NCBI GenBank assembly: GCA_030635005.1
Contig: DAOVZS010000043.1
Coordinates: 1 to 14,597 of the forward strand
Source: Thiomargarita sp.
GTDB taxonomy: Bacteria > Pseudomonadota > Gammaproteobacteria > Beggiatoales > Beggiatoaceae
Direction of reading: 5' to 3'
Length of the DNA: 14,597 bases
Notes under the pieces: model-generated
The model's input: the letters and a program-made list of their open reading frames with translations, nothing else
The model's database searches: none
What the model was told of the DNA's origin: nothing
Shown: positions 6,827 to 13,966 of the stretch, one piece after another
How positions within the stretch are numbered: the first letter of the stretch is position 1
Layout of the letters: every line of letters starts with the position of its first letter
Translations under genes and position numbers: made by a program

Positions 6827-7177
6827 GTGCATTTTAAATTAATTATTGCTTTTGTGGCAGAGAATAAAACTGATCAAGTGCTTGACGCTGCCCGTCAAGC
6901 AGGTGCAACAGGGGCTACTGTGATTAATCACGCACGCGGTGAAGGATTAGAAGTCCCTAAAACATTTTTTGGCTTAAATTTAGAAACACAACGGGATGTC
7001 CTATTATTATTAGTAGAAGAACATTTATCTCGGGAAATTTTAGAAAAAATTGCTAAAGTAGCCAATTTTGAGGAGAAAAATGGAGCAGGGATTGCCCTTC
7101 AAATTGATGTAGAAGATGCTGTGGGGATTTCCCATCAAGTGAGAAAATTAACAGCGATGGTGGAGGGAAAAATATGA
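6827..7177 (+). CDS. PII-like signal-transduction protein
   Basis: This 116-aa protein (MHFKLIIAFV from the GTG start) has the size and pattern of the PII superfamily. It has an opening beta strand, then DQVLDAARQAGATGATVINHARGEG, which matches the PII helix and second strand before the T-loop. A T-loop region (about 37-56) follows, then LLLLVEEHLSREILEKIAKVA and a glycine-rich B-loop-like KNGAGIA (84-90). The T-loop lacks the uridylylated Tyr of GlnB/GlnK and the lysine-rich canonical B-loop is altered, so it is not a standard nitrogen regulator. PII proteins are trimers that bind adenine nucleotides or other effectors and often block a membrane transporter with their T-loops. The position between two membrane subunits and a CBS protein suggests that it controls the DUF1538 pair; the ligand is unknown. 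Confidence 0.8.
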   Translation: MHFKLIIAFVAENKTDQVLDAARQAGATGATVINHARGEGLEVPKTFFGLNLETQRDVLLLLVEEHLSREILEKIAKVANFEEKNGAGIALQIDVEDAVGISHQVRKLTAMVEGKI

Positions 7178-7581
7178 TTCAAATTAAACTGGTACGAGTT
7201 CGGGATGTCATGAAAACGGAATTTGACCGAATAGATGGCATTATGACCGTTGCAGATGCGTTGCGTAATATGAAACACAAAGAAGTCAGAGCTTTACTCG
7301 TTAATAAACGGAATGCTGATGATGAATTTGGAATTGTATTTTTATCAGATATTGCCCGCCATGTACTGGCTAAAGATCGTTCTCCAGAACGGGTTAATAT
7401 TTATGAAATTATGACAAAACCCGCCTTAAGTGTCGCACCACAAATGGATATTCGATACTGTGCTCGTTTACTGGGTCGTTTTAATGTCTATCGTGCCATA
7501 GTGGTAGAAAATGAAGAAGTGATTGGTATTGTTGGTTTTACAGATATCGTATTACAGGGATTGAGTTATTTACATGAATGA
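7174..7581 (+). CDS. Stand-alone CBS-pair protein
   Basis: This 135-aa cytoplasmic protein consists almost entirely of two CBS motifs forming one Bateman module. CBS1 spans about 7-66 (VRDVMKTEF ... GIVFLSDIARHV) and CBS2 about 77-133 (IYEIMTKPALSVAP ... GIVGFTDIVLQG). The G-I-V-x-x-[ST]-D-I strings at both ends are the usual ribose/phosphate contact of adenine-nucleotide-binding CBS modules. The ATG overlaps the stop of the PII-like gene (ATGA), and a strong GGAGGG lies 6 nt before it. In many transporters CBS domains sense ATP/AMP or ionic strength and gate transport; here the module is separate, as the fourth gene of the DUF1538 cassette. Its last 16 bp overlap the convergent histidine kinase gene. 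No output domain is present. Confidence 0.88.
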   Translation: MIQIKLVRVRDVMKTEFDRIDGIMTVADALRNMKHKEVRALLVNKRNADDEFGIVFLSDIARHVLAKDRSPERVNIYEIMTKPALSVAPQMDIRYCARLLGRFNVYRAIVVENEEVIGIVGFTDIVLQGLSYLHE

Positions 7582-8984
7582 ATGGGTAGAATGACGGTAA
7601 ATGTCGTTTTATTAGGCAGGCTTTCAACAGAAATCTCACCTTCATGTTTATTAATAATTTTTTTAACAATATCTAAGCCTAATCCAGTACCTTGCCCCGC
7701 ACGTTTCGTTGTGAAAAAAGGGGCAAATATTTTGTCCTTAATCTCTTCAGCAATACCTTCTCCATTATCGGTGAATGTGATAAGTACGTTATGCTCTTGT
7801 TGAAATACTTTAATGAGTAAAATCCCTTTATAATGCATCGCTTGCAAAGCATTAGAAATCAAATTCATCCAAACTTGATTTAACTCATCTGCATAACACA
7901 AAATGGGGGGTACAGGGGCATATTGTGTTATCACTTTAATATTAGATTTAAGTTGATTTTGATATAATGTTAAAACAATTTCAATATTTTCTGCTATATT
8001 AGTTTCGATTTTTTCTCCTAATGCATCATGACGGTAAAAATTTTTCAGTGCAAAAACGACTTTAGAAGCACGCTGGATAGCAATATCAATGGTGTGTGAA
8101 CTGACTTGTAAATTTGAGAGTCTATACACAATATCTAACATACAATCACAATTAATATTATATAATAAAGGTAAAAACGATTCAAAATTATCATAAATAC
8201 CCATATCTACTAAAGTATCTGCAATGATATCAGCATCTGCAATTTTATTTTTGTTTAAGTATTGAATTACATTACGTTTTAATCTTCGTTTTTCCTTAGT
8301 AGATAATACTTTTTTGGGTGCGAATGCTTTTTGCAATAACAGTAAAAAAAACTGTTGCTGTTCTTCAGATAAAGAATGGAAAAATTGAGGTAACTCTAAA
8401 AGAGTTTTGTTTAAAAAGCTATGAATATTAGTCATCGCAGAATGAATGGCGCCTAAAGGCGTATTCAGTTCATGTGCTACCCCAGCGACTAATTTTCCTA
8501 AAGCTGCATTTTTTTCTGTTTGAATCAGTTCTTGTTGCGTCGTTTTAAGAGCGTCTAAAGTTTCTTGTAATGTAACATTTTGTACCAGTAATTGTTGTTG
8601 TAAAGAATGTACTTTTAAATGGTTTTTTGTCCGTGCAATCACTTCTTCAGCTTGATAAGGTTTTGTAATATAATCTACCCCCCCTAAAGAAAATCCTTTC
8701 ACTTTGTCACAGACCTTATTCAAACCCGTGATAAAAATAATGGGAATTTTCCGTGTTTTTTCATTTGATTTTAATATTTGACACATCTCATAGCCATCCA
8801 TATCGGGCATTTGAATATCTAAAAAAATTAAATCTGGCACTGTAGAAAGAATGTCTTGTAAAGCCACTCTGCCATTCTTAGCAGAATGAATGTGATATCC
8901 CTGTTGACTCAGTATTTTTGCTAAAATTACTAATTGCGTAGGTGAATCATCTACCAGCAGAATATGAGCGTTTGAATGTTCCAT
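7566..8984 (-). CDS. Response regulator-histidine kinase (REC-first sensor kinase)
   Basis: This 472-aa soluble two-component protein has no membrane segment. An N-terminal receiver domain (about 7-122) has DD at 12-13, the phospho-acceptor Asp56 (LDIQMPDMDG) and Lys108 (ITKPY). A short coiled coil (124-160) leads to the kinase H-box VAGVAHELNTPLG with His171. The ATPase domain has the N-box (Asn378, NLISNALQAM), G1 (TDNGEGI, 405-411), F-box (FAPFFTTK, 420-427) and G2 (GTGLGLDIVKKI, 432-443). His171 and Asn378 are about 207 residues apart, roughly 90 more than in common kinases, because of a helical insert near 195-300. No Shine-Dalgarno sequence is seen. It lies 46 bp after the TRAP binding-protein gene on the same strand, and it meets the CBS gene tail to tail. 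The signal sensed is unknown. Confidence 0.92.
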   Translation of the reverse strand: MEHSNAHILLVDDSPTQLVILAKILSQQGYHIHSAKNGRVALQDILSTVPDLIFLDIQMPDMDGYEMCQILKSNEKTRKIPIIFITGLNKVCDKVKGFSLGGVDYITKPYQAEEVIARTKNHLKVHSLQQQLLVQNVTLQETLDALKTTQQELIQTEKNAALGKLVAGVAHELNTPLGAIHSAMTNIHSFLNKTLLELPQFFHSLSEEQQQFFLLLLQKAFAPKKVLSTKEKRRLKRNVIQYLNKNKIADADIIADTLVDMGIYDNFESFLPLLYNINCDCMLDIVYRLSNLQVSSHTIDIAIQRASKVVFALKNFYRHDALGEKIETNIAENIEIVLTLYQNQLKSNIKVITQYAPVPPILCYADELNQVWMNLISNALQAMHYKGILLIKVFQQEHNVLITFTDNGEGIAEEIKDKIFAPFFTTKRAGQGTGLGLDIVKKIINKHEGEISVESLPNKTTFTVILPIHSCK

Positions 8985-9000
8985 GTATGTACTGAAAGTA

Positions 9001-9022
9001 AACCACCTGTATCAAGGTGGTT
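9001..9022 (-). terminator. Hairpin between dctP and the kinase gene, weak terminator or attenuator
   Basis: AACCACC (9001-9007) and GGTGGTT (9016-9022) form a perfect 7-bp stem with an 8-nt loop, starting 8 nt after the dctP stop. On the minus strand it is followed by TTTACTTTC, an interrupted T tract, so termination would be partial at best. The kinase ATG lies only 16 nt beyond the stem, so read-through or attenuation in a shared transcript is plausible. Confidence 0.5.
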
Positions 9023-9030
9023 ATGTAAGT

Positions 9031-10134
9031 TTATTGTTGTAAAGCCCGACTATAAGCATCATTTGAAATAGCATTCCAAGCAGCATTTTTTGTTTGAAAT
9101 TGTTTATATGCGTGATAGATCTTTTTAAACGAAGGATTGTCTACCGCATTTTCATCCAAAGTTTCAATGGTGAAACGTTTTAATGCTTTCAAGACATCAG
9201 GCGGGAATTCTAATACTTTTACATGATATTTTTCTTTAAGTTCTTGTAATGCTTCAATATTCAAAGCTTCAAACGTATGTTGTATTTGTTGATTGAGAGA
9301 ATGTGTGGCTATTTCAACAATTTTTTGCAGATCTTCTGGTAATTCAGCCCAAGCGTGACTATTTACAATACATTCTAATGTTGTACCGGGTTCATGCCAA
9401 CCGGGATAATAATAATATTTAGCAGCTCTTTGTAATCCTAAACGCTTATCATGAAAAGGACCTGCCCACTCCGTCGCATCAATAGTGCCCCGTTCTAACG
9501 CAGTATACACTTCTCCCCCTGCTAATAATATCGGTGTGCCCCCGGCTTTTGCTAATACTTTAGCACCCAGTCCCGGAATACGCATTTTCAATCCCTTTAA
9601 ATCTGCGACGGTGTCAATTCTTTTATTAAACCATCCGCCCATTTGCACGCCAGAATTTCCCGCAGGAAAGGGAATAAGATGAAAGGGTTTATAAAGATCG
9701 CGCCACAATTCTAATCCGCCGCCATTATACAGCCACGCATTCATCCCTTTAGCCGTCATCCCAAAAGGGACAGCACTCATAAATTGAGCAGCAGGTACTT
9801 TTCCAGCCCAATAATATGCAGCACCATGTCCCATTTGTACCACACCTTGAGACACTGCATCAAAAGTTTGTAAAGACGGTATTAATTCTCCTCCTGCAAA
9901 TACTTTTATTTTAAGACGTTCCCCACTCATTATTTCAATATTTTTGGCAAACTCCTCTACTCCCGTCTGAAAAATAGGAAAATTTGGAGGCCATGTTGTC
10001 ACCATTTTCCAATGGAATGTTTTTGTAGGAAGTGGGGTATTTGAAATGTCCTGTGTTTGAGGATGTTGCGTATAGCCAATAAAAAATGCCAGAAGGGATA
10101 AGAGTAAACAAATAATGATGCTTGTTTTTGTCAT
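9031..10134 (-). CDS. dctP: TRAP transporter periplasmic substrate-binding protein, TakP-like (DctP family)
   Basis: This 367-aa exported binding protein captures organic acids in the periplasm for a Na+-driven TRAP permease. A hydrophobic signal segment (residues 5-20) has no clear lipobox. The mature part closely follows the Rhodobacter TakP pattern recalled from memory: WKMVTTWPPNFP (42-53), MGHGAAYYWAGKVPAAQF (101-118), WLYNGGG (134-140), GNSGVQMGGWFNK (159-171), the ligand-binding Arg185 in LKMRIPGLG, ATEWAGPFHD (220-229) and YYYPGWHEPGTT (241-252). A 2-oxoacid or related monocarboxylate is therefore the likely ligand. The start at 10134 is chosen because AGGA (10144-10141) lies 6 nt upstream and the signal peptide begins there; a longer frame to 10212 would overlap yccA. 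No dctQ or dctM permease genes are adjacent, so it is an orphan in this window. Confidence 0.9.
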   Translation of the reverse strand: MTKTSIIICLLLSLLAFFIGYTQHPQTQDISNTPLPTKTFHWKMVTTWPPNFPIFQTGVEEFAKNIEIMSGERLKIKVFAGGELIPSLQTFDAVSQGVVQMGHGAAYYWAGKVPAAQFMSAVPFGMTAKGMNAWLYNGGGLELWRDLYKPFHLIPFPAGNSGVQMGGWFNKRIDTVADLKGLKMRIPGLGAKVLAKAGGTPILLAGGEVYTALERGTIDATEWAGPFHDKRLGLQRAAKYYYYPGWHEPGTTLECIVNSHAWAELPEDLQKIVEIATHSLNQQIQHTFEALNIEALQELKEKYHVKVLEFPPDVLKALKRFTIETLDENAVDNPSFKKIYHAYKQFQTKNAAWNAISNDAYSRALQQ

Positions 10135-10150
10135 AAATAATCCTACTTTT

Positions 10151-10174
10151 AGTCTGGGAACTACTCCCCAGACT
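10151..10174. other. Perfect GC-rich hairpin between yccA and dctP
   Basis: AGTCTGGG (10151-10158) and CCCAGACT (10167-10174) form an 8-bp perfect stem with an 8-nt loop. It begins 12 nt after the yccA stop and ends 6 nt before the dctP Shine-Dalgarno sequence. The minus-strand transcript continues with AAAAG rather than a U tract, so it is not a standard intrinsic terminator. It could be an operator, a transcript-end stabiliser or a structure affecting dctP translation. Confidence 0.6.
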
Positions 10175-10186
10175 GATGGTGTATGC

Positions 10187-10921
10187 TTAATCCTCGCCCA
10201 TAAAAAAACCAAATAAGTGTAATAAGCTTAAAAATAAGTTATAAATAGTCACATATAAGGTTACTGTGGCCATAATATAATTGGTTTCACGACCATGTAC
10301 CATATCACTGGTTTGATATAGAATTAATCCCGCCATTAACAATACAAACATCGCAGAGACTGCTAAAGATAAACCCGGTAGATTAAACACCACCGCACCT
10401 ATACCCGCTAAAAAAGCAATTAAAATACCTGCAAATAAAAATCCACCAATAAAACTAAAGTCCTTGCGACTGGCTAAAGCATAACCTGATAACCCTAAAA
10501 ATATGGTTGCTGTTGATCCAAAAGCCATCATTACCAACTCTGCACCATTACTAAAGATCGTCAAATAGGCACTGATAATGGGTCCCAAAGTTAATCCCAT
10601 AAAACCAGTAAGGGCAAACACTGCGGCAATTCCCCATACACTATTTTGTAGATATGATGTCAAAAATAAGAGCCCAAAATATCCCCCGATAACGATCATC
10701 CAATGCATGGGTTGCATGTTACTCATCATGGCCACACCTGCCATAATAGCAGAAAAAAACAAGGTCATTGATAATAATATATACGTATTACGTATTAAGG
10801 CATTAATCTCACTGGTTGAACGTTCAACTGGAACATCTGGACTTAAAAATGTAATGCTGTCAGCTCCCGAACGCTGATCAACCGCATTATTTTTAGTCTC
10901 ATTTTTTTTAAATAAACTCAT
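10187..10921 (-). CDS. yccA: Bax inhibitor-1/YccA-family membrane protein
   Basis: This 244-aa inner-membrane protein has a polar N-terminus of about 40 residues and seven hydrophobic segments. It aligns by eye with E. coli YccA at LIRNTYILLSMTLFFSAI (42-59), the ALTGFMGLTLGPI stretch (103-115), SRKDFSFIGGFLFAGI (151-166) and ETNYIMATVTLYVTIYNLF (212-230). The C-terminus ends in acidic GED. In E. coli, YccA binds the FtsH protease and limits its action on SecY; Bax-inhibitor relatives include pH-sensitive Ca2+ leak channels. The ATG at 10921 is preferred, with GGAG 7 nt upstream; a GTG immediately before it is also possible. dctP follows 52 bp downstream. Orthology to YccA is likely; a role in calcium flux is not shown by the sequence. 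Confidence 0.92.
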   Translation of the reverse strand: MSLFKKNETKNNAVDQRSGADSITFLSPDVPVERSTSEINALIRNTYILLSMTLFFSAIMAGVAMMSNMQPMHWMIVIGGYFGLLFLTSYLQNSVWGIAAVFALTGFMGLTLGPIISAYLTIFSNGAELVMMAFGSTATIFLGLSGYALASRKDFSFIGGFLFAGILIAFLAGIGAVVFNLPGLSLAVSAMFVLLMAGLILYQTSDMVHGRETNYIMATVTLYVTIYNLFLSLLHLFGFFMGED

Positions 10922-10945
10922 CACGCTACTCCATAAAGAAAACGT

Positions 10946-10974
10946 TGTATAATGAACTGATCATTTTACAACAA
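10946..10974 (-). promoter_or_regulatory. Candidate yccA promoter
   Basis: On the minus strand, TTGTTG (10974-10969) and TATACA (10951-10946) are 17 bp apart, with four of six matches in each box. Transcription would begin near 10939, about 18 nt before the yccA ATG. It sits in the 93-bp gap between divergent yccA and uup. Confidence 0.4.
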
Positions 10975-10995
10975 TACACAAATAATTGCTAGACT
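10965..10995 (+). promoter_or_regulatory. Weak candidate uup promoter
   Basis: TTTACA (10965-10970) and TAGACT (10990-10995), the latter preceded by an extended -10 TGC, are 19 bp apart. Transcription would start about 13 nt before the uup ATG. The -35 box overlaps that of the divergent yccA promoter. The spacing is long and the -10 imperfect. Confidence 0.25.
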
Positions 10996-11014
10996 TTTTT
11001 GATTAATTATTATT

Positions 11015-12877
11015 ATGTCTCTCATCAATTTAGACAATATTAGTATTGCCTTCGGGCATGTGACACTTTTAGATAAAATAGCATTACGTATACACAAGAA
11101 TGAACGTATTTGTTTAATCGGACGTAATGGAGAAGGTAAATCAACCTTAATAAAAATTCTAAATAAGGAAATCAGCCCTGATCAGGGTAAAATAGAATAT
11201 CAATCAGGTTGCACACTGGCGAGATTAGCACAAGAACCCGAATTTCAAGATAATGACACCGTCTTTCAAGCGGTTTCCAAAAGTTTAGGGGCAGTCGGGA
11301 CTTTGCTTGAAGAATATCATGAACTGATGCAACGTATGGATCATCACTTAATGGCAGAAATGGAAAAGCTACAACAGCGCCTTGAGGCAGCCGATGCTTG
11401 GACATTAGAGCAACAAGTGAATACCGTATTATCAAAATTAAACTTACCACCCGAGCAATTGCTGGGTGATATGTCAGGTGGTTGGCGACGACGTGTTGCA
11501 TTAGCACAAGTATTAGTCACAGAACCCGATGTTTTATTATTAGATGAACCGACCAATCATTTAGATATTGAGGCGATAAACTGGCTAGAAGAGATGTTAT
11601 TAGATTTTAAAGGGTGTCTATTATTTGTCAGCCATGATCGTCGTTTTATGCAACGTATTGCCACCCGTATTATTGAACTCGATCGGGGGACTTTAACCAG
11701 TTACCCGAGTGATTATGCGACATACTTGAGTCAAAAAGCTGCTAATTTAGCGACTGAAGCGACACATGCAGCCAAATTTGATAAGCATTTAGCACAAGAA
11801 GAAGTGTGGATACGTCAAGGCATTAAAGCACGTCGTACGCGTAATGAGGGACGTGTTCGGTCCTTAAAAAAATTACGTGAAGAACGGGCACAACGTCGCG
11901 AAAAAATCGGTAAAATACGTTTAAACATTGACAAAAGCACTTTGTCAGGACGTATCGTGATTGAAGCCAATAAGATCAGTAAAGACTACCAAAATACATC
12001 GATCATACGTGATTTTTCCACCGTCATCATGCGCGGTGATCGCATTGGTTTAATAGGTCCTAACGGTGCAGGTAAAACGACCTTATTGAAACTACTGCTT
12101 GATGAACTGACACCTGATAGTGGGACTGTCAAACATGGCACAAAACTCAATATTAGTTATTTTGATCAACTACGTGCTCAACTTAATCCTGAAGAAACAG
12201 TTGTGGATACCGTGGCACAAGGACGCGACACTATTACGATTAATGGACAAGAAAAACATATCATGTCCTATTTGCGTGATTTTCTATTTGCACCAGAACG
12301 GGCGCGTTCTCCTGTAAAATCCCTTTCAGGTGGAGAACGTAATCGCTTACTTTTAGCAAGGTTATTTACGCAACCAGCGAATATGTTGGTATTAGATGAA
12401 CCTACCAATGATTTAGATGTTGAATCCTTAGAATTACTAGAGGATTTTTTATCACAATATCCAGGGACCTTATTATTGGTGAGTCATGATCGTAATTTTT
12501 TAGACAATGTGGTCACCTCAACTTTTGTTTTTGAAGGCAAAGGGCAGGTCACAGAATATGTGGGAGGTTACCAAGACTGGATCAGACAACGTTCCATATT
12601 ATCGACTACTCCGAAAAAAGAGACGTTCTCCCCTTCTCGTCCCTCAAAAGATAACACGCGTAAATTAAATTATAACGAACAACGTGAATTAGCCCAATTA
12701 CCCGAAAAACTTGAAATTTTAGAAAATGAAGTGGTACAATTACAAGCATTAATGAGTACTCCAGAATTTTATCAAGGAGAACGTGATCAAATTAATCAAA
12801 CTTTAGCACGTCTTAAAACACTTGAAGCACAATTACAAGGAGCGTATAAACGCTGGGAAGCTTTAGAAGCGATGTAA
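11015..12877 (+). CDS. uup: ABC-F ATPase, Uup type
   Basis: This 620-aa soluble protein has two ABC ATPase domains in one chain and no membrane segments. Domain 1 has Walker A GRNGEGKS (36-43), signature MSGGWRRRV (153-161) and Walker B with catalytic Glu178 in LLDEPTNHLD. A charged linker (about 240-300, rich in Arg and Glu) follows. Domain 2 has GPNGAGKT (348-355), LSGGERNRL (437-445) and Glu462 in VLDEPTNDLD. The C-terminal 70 residues form a coiled coil (ELAQLPEKLEILENEVVQL) characteristic of Uup, which binds nucleic acid. ABC-F proteins act on ribosomes. Uup has been linked in E. coli to precise transposon excision, branched DNA intermediates and ribosome assembly. No Shine-Dalgarno sequence precedes the ATG. 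It diverges from yccA and is followed 28 bp on by the sugar-nucleotide genes. Confidence 0.95.
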   Translation: MSLINLDNISIAFGHVTLLDKIALRIHKNERICLIGRNGEGKSTLIKILNKEISPDQGKIEYQSGCTLARLAQEPEFQDNDTVFQAVSKSLGAVGTLLEEYHELMQRMDHHLMAEMEKLQQRLEAADAWTLEQQVNTVLSKLNLPPEQLLGDMSGGWRRRVALAQVLVTEPDVLLLDEPTNHLDIEAINWLEEMLLDFKGCLLFVSHDRRFMQRIATRIIELDRGTLTSYPSDYATYLSQKAANLATEATHAAKFDKHLAQEEVWIRQGIKARRTRNEGRVRSLKKLREERAQRREKIGKIRLNIDKSTLSGRIVIEANKISKDYQNTSIIRDFSTVIMRGDRIGLIGPNGAGKTTLLKLLLDELTPDSGTVKHGTKLNISYFDQLRAQLNPEETVVDTVAQGRDTITINGQEKHIMSYLRDFLFAPERARSPVKSLSGGERNRLLLARLFTQPANMLVLDEPTNDLDVESLELLEDFLSQYPGTLLLVSHDRNFLDNVVTSTFVFEGKGQVTEYVGGYQDWIRQRSILSTTPKKETFSPSRPSKDNTRKLNYNEQRELAQLPEKLEILENEVVQLQALMSTPEFYQGERDQINQTLARLKTLEAQLQGAYKRWEALEAM

Positions 12878-12905
12878 TGTTATTCAGTGAACCCAACAAT
12901 TTCAG

Positions 12906-13961
12906 ATGAAAAATACTCCTATTACAGACCGAAAAATTAAAATAGCTTTAATTGGATGTGGTCGCATTTCTAATAAACATTTTGAAGCGATTTCACAACA
13001 TGCTACAGATTTGAAACTGGTGAGCATTTGTGATACTGATTCTCAAATATTAGCAGAAACAGTAAAAAAAACGGGTGTTCAAGGGTTTCATACCCTTGAA
13101 GACTTGTTATCTAAGACAGACGCAGACGTTATCATTTTGTGTACTCCAAGTGGATTACATGCAAAACAAACCATACGTTGTGCAGAAGCGGGTTATCATG
13201 TCATGACTGAAAAACCCATGGCAACTCGTTGGCAAGATGGGGTACGTATGGTACAAGCCTGTGATGATGCGGGCGTACGCTTATTTGTGGTCAAACAAAA
13301 TCGGCGTAATACGACCTTACAAATGCTAAAACGTGCTATTGACAAAAGACGTTTTGGTCGAATTTATATGGTCAATATCAATGTTTTTTGGACACGTCCC
13401 CAATCATATTATGATAGTGCAACATGGCGCGGTACTTGGGAATTTGATGGGGGGGCGTTGATGAATCAAGCCAGTCACTATATTGATCTTTTAGATTGGT
13501 TAATAGGTCCTGTTCAAAGTATTCAAGCCATGACAGGCACCTTAGAACGCCATATTGAAGTTGAAGATACTGCTGTTATGAACATTCATTGGCGTTCTGG
13601 AACATTAGGTAGTATGAACGTCACCATGCTCACCTATCCTCAAAATCTTGAAGGCTCAATCACGATTATTGGCGAAACAGGCACTGTTCGAGTGGGGGGA
13701 GTGGCTGTCAATGAGATTCAAAAATGGGAATTTTCTGAAGTAGAAGAGGATGATAAAAAAATTCAGGAAGCCAGTTATAAAACCACATCAGTATATGGAT
13801 TTGGACATCCCCTATACTATCAAAATGTGATTGAAACGCTACGTGGCACTGCGGAAGCCGAAACTGATGGACGAGAAGGATTGCGCTCATTAGAATTAAT
13901 CATTGCAGCGTACTTATCAGCACGTGATGGGCGTACCGTTCCTTTACCTTTAGAGTATTAA
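12906..13961 (+). CDS. wlbA: Gfo/Idh/MocA oxidoreductase, probable UDP-GlcNAc-uronate 3-dehydrogenase (WlbA/WbpB-like)
   Basis: This 351-aa cytoplasmic dehydrogenase has an N-terminal Rossmann domain with the NAD loop IGCGRIS (16-22), LCTPSGLHAKQ (79-88) and the catalytic Lys103 in TEKPMA. The C-terminal alpha/beta domain carries QNRRN (131-135), WRGTWEFDGGALMNQASHYIDLL (174-196) with the probable active-site His191, and later IIGETGTVRVGG. In the UDP-ManNAc3NAcA pathway such an enzyme oxidises C3 of UDP-GlcNAcA. The pairing with a WbpD-type acetyltransferase 5 bp downstream supports this step. Its dinucleotide loop differs from the GAAGYIAPRH form of Pseudomonas WbpB, so it belongs to another branch of the family and may not need 2-oxoglutarate for NADH recycling. 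No Shine-Dalgarno sequence is visible. Another sugar dehydrogenase of the family is the main alternative. Confidence 0.82.
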   Translation: MKNTPITDRKIKIALIGCGRISNKHFEAISQHATDLKLVSICDTDSQILAETVKKTGVQGFHTLEDLLSKTDADVIILCTPSGLHAKQTIRCAEAGYHVMTEKPMATRWQDGVRMVQACDDAGVRLFVVKQNRRNTTLQMLKRAIDKRRFGRIYMVNINVFWTRPQSYYDSATWRGTWEFDGGALMNQASHYIDLLDWLIGPVQSIQAMTGTLERHIEVEDTAVMNIHWRSGTLGSMNVTMLTYPQNLEGSITIIGETGTVRVGGVAVNEIQKWEFSEVEEDDKKIQEASYKTTSVYGFGHPLYYQNVIETLRGTAEAETDGREGLRSLELIIAAYLSARDGRTVPLPLEY

Positions 13962-13966
13962 AATGT

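Noticed and set aside
7582..7803. Plus-strand frame of 73 codons after the CBS gene
   Set aside because: It is a shadow of the kinase ATPase domain (F-box and G2 region) on the other strand.
10135..10212. Longer dctP frame starting at 10212
   Set aside because: It overlaps yccA, puts 26 non-signal residues before the hydrophobic segment and has no better ribosome site than the ATG at 10134.
11172..11556. Minus-strand frames of 111 and 70 codons inside uup
   Set aside because: They lie opposite well-conserved Walker and signature motifs of uup and encode nothing recognisable.
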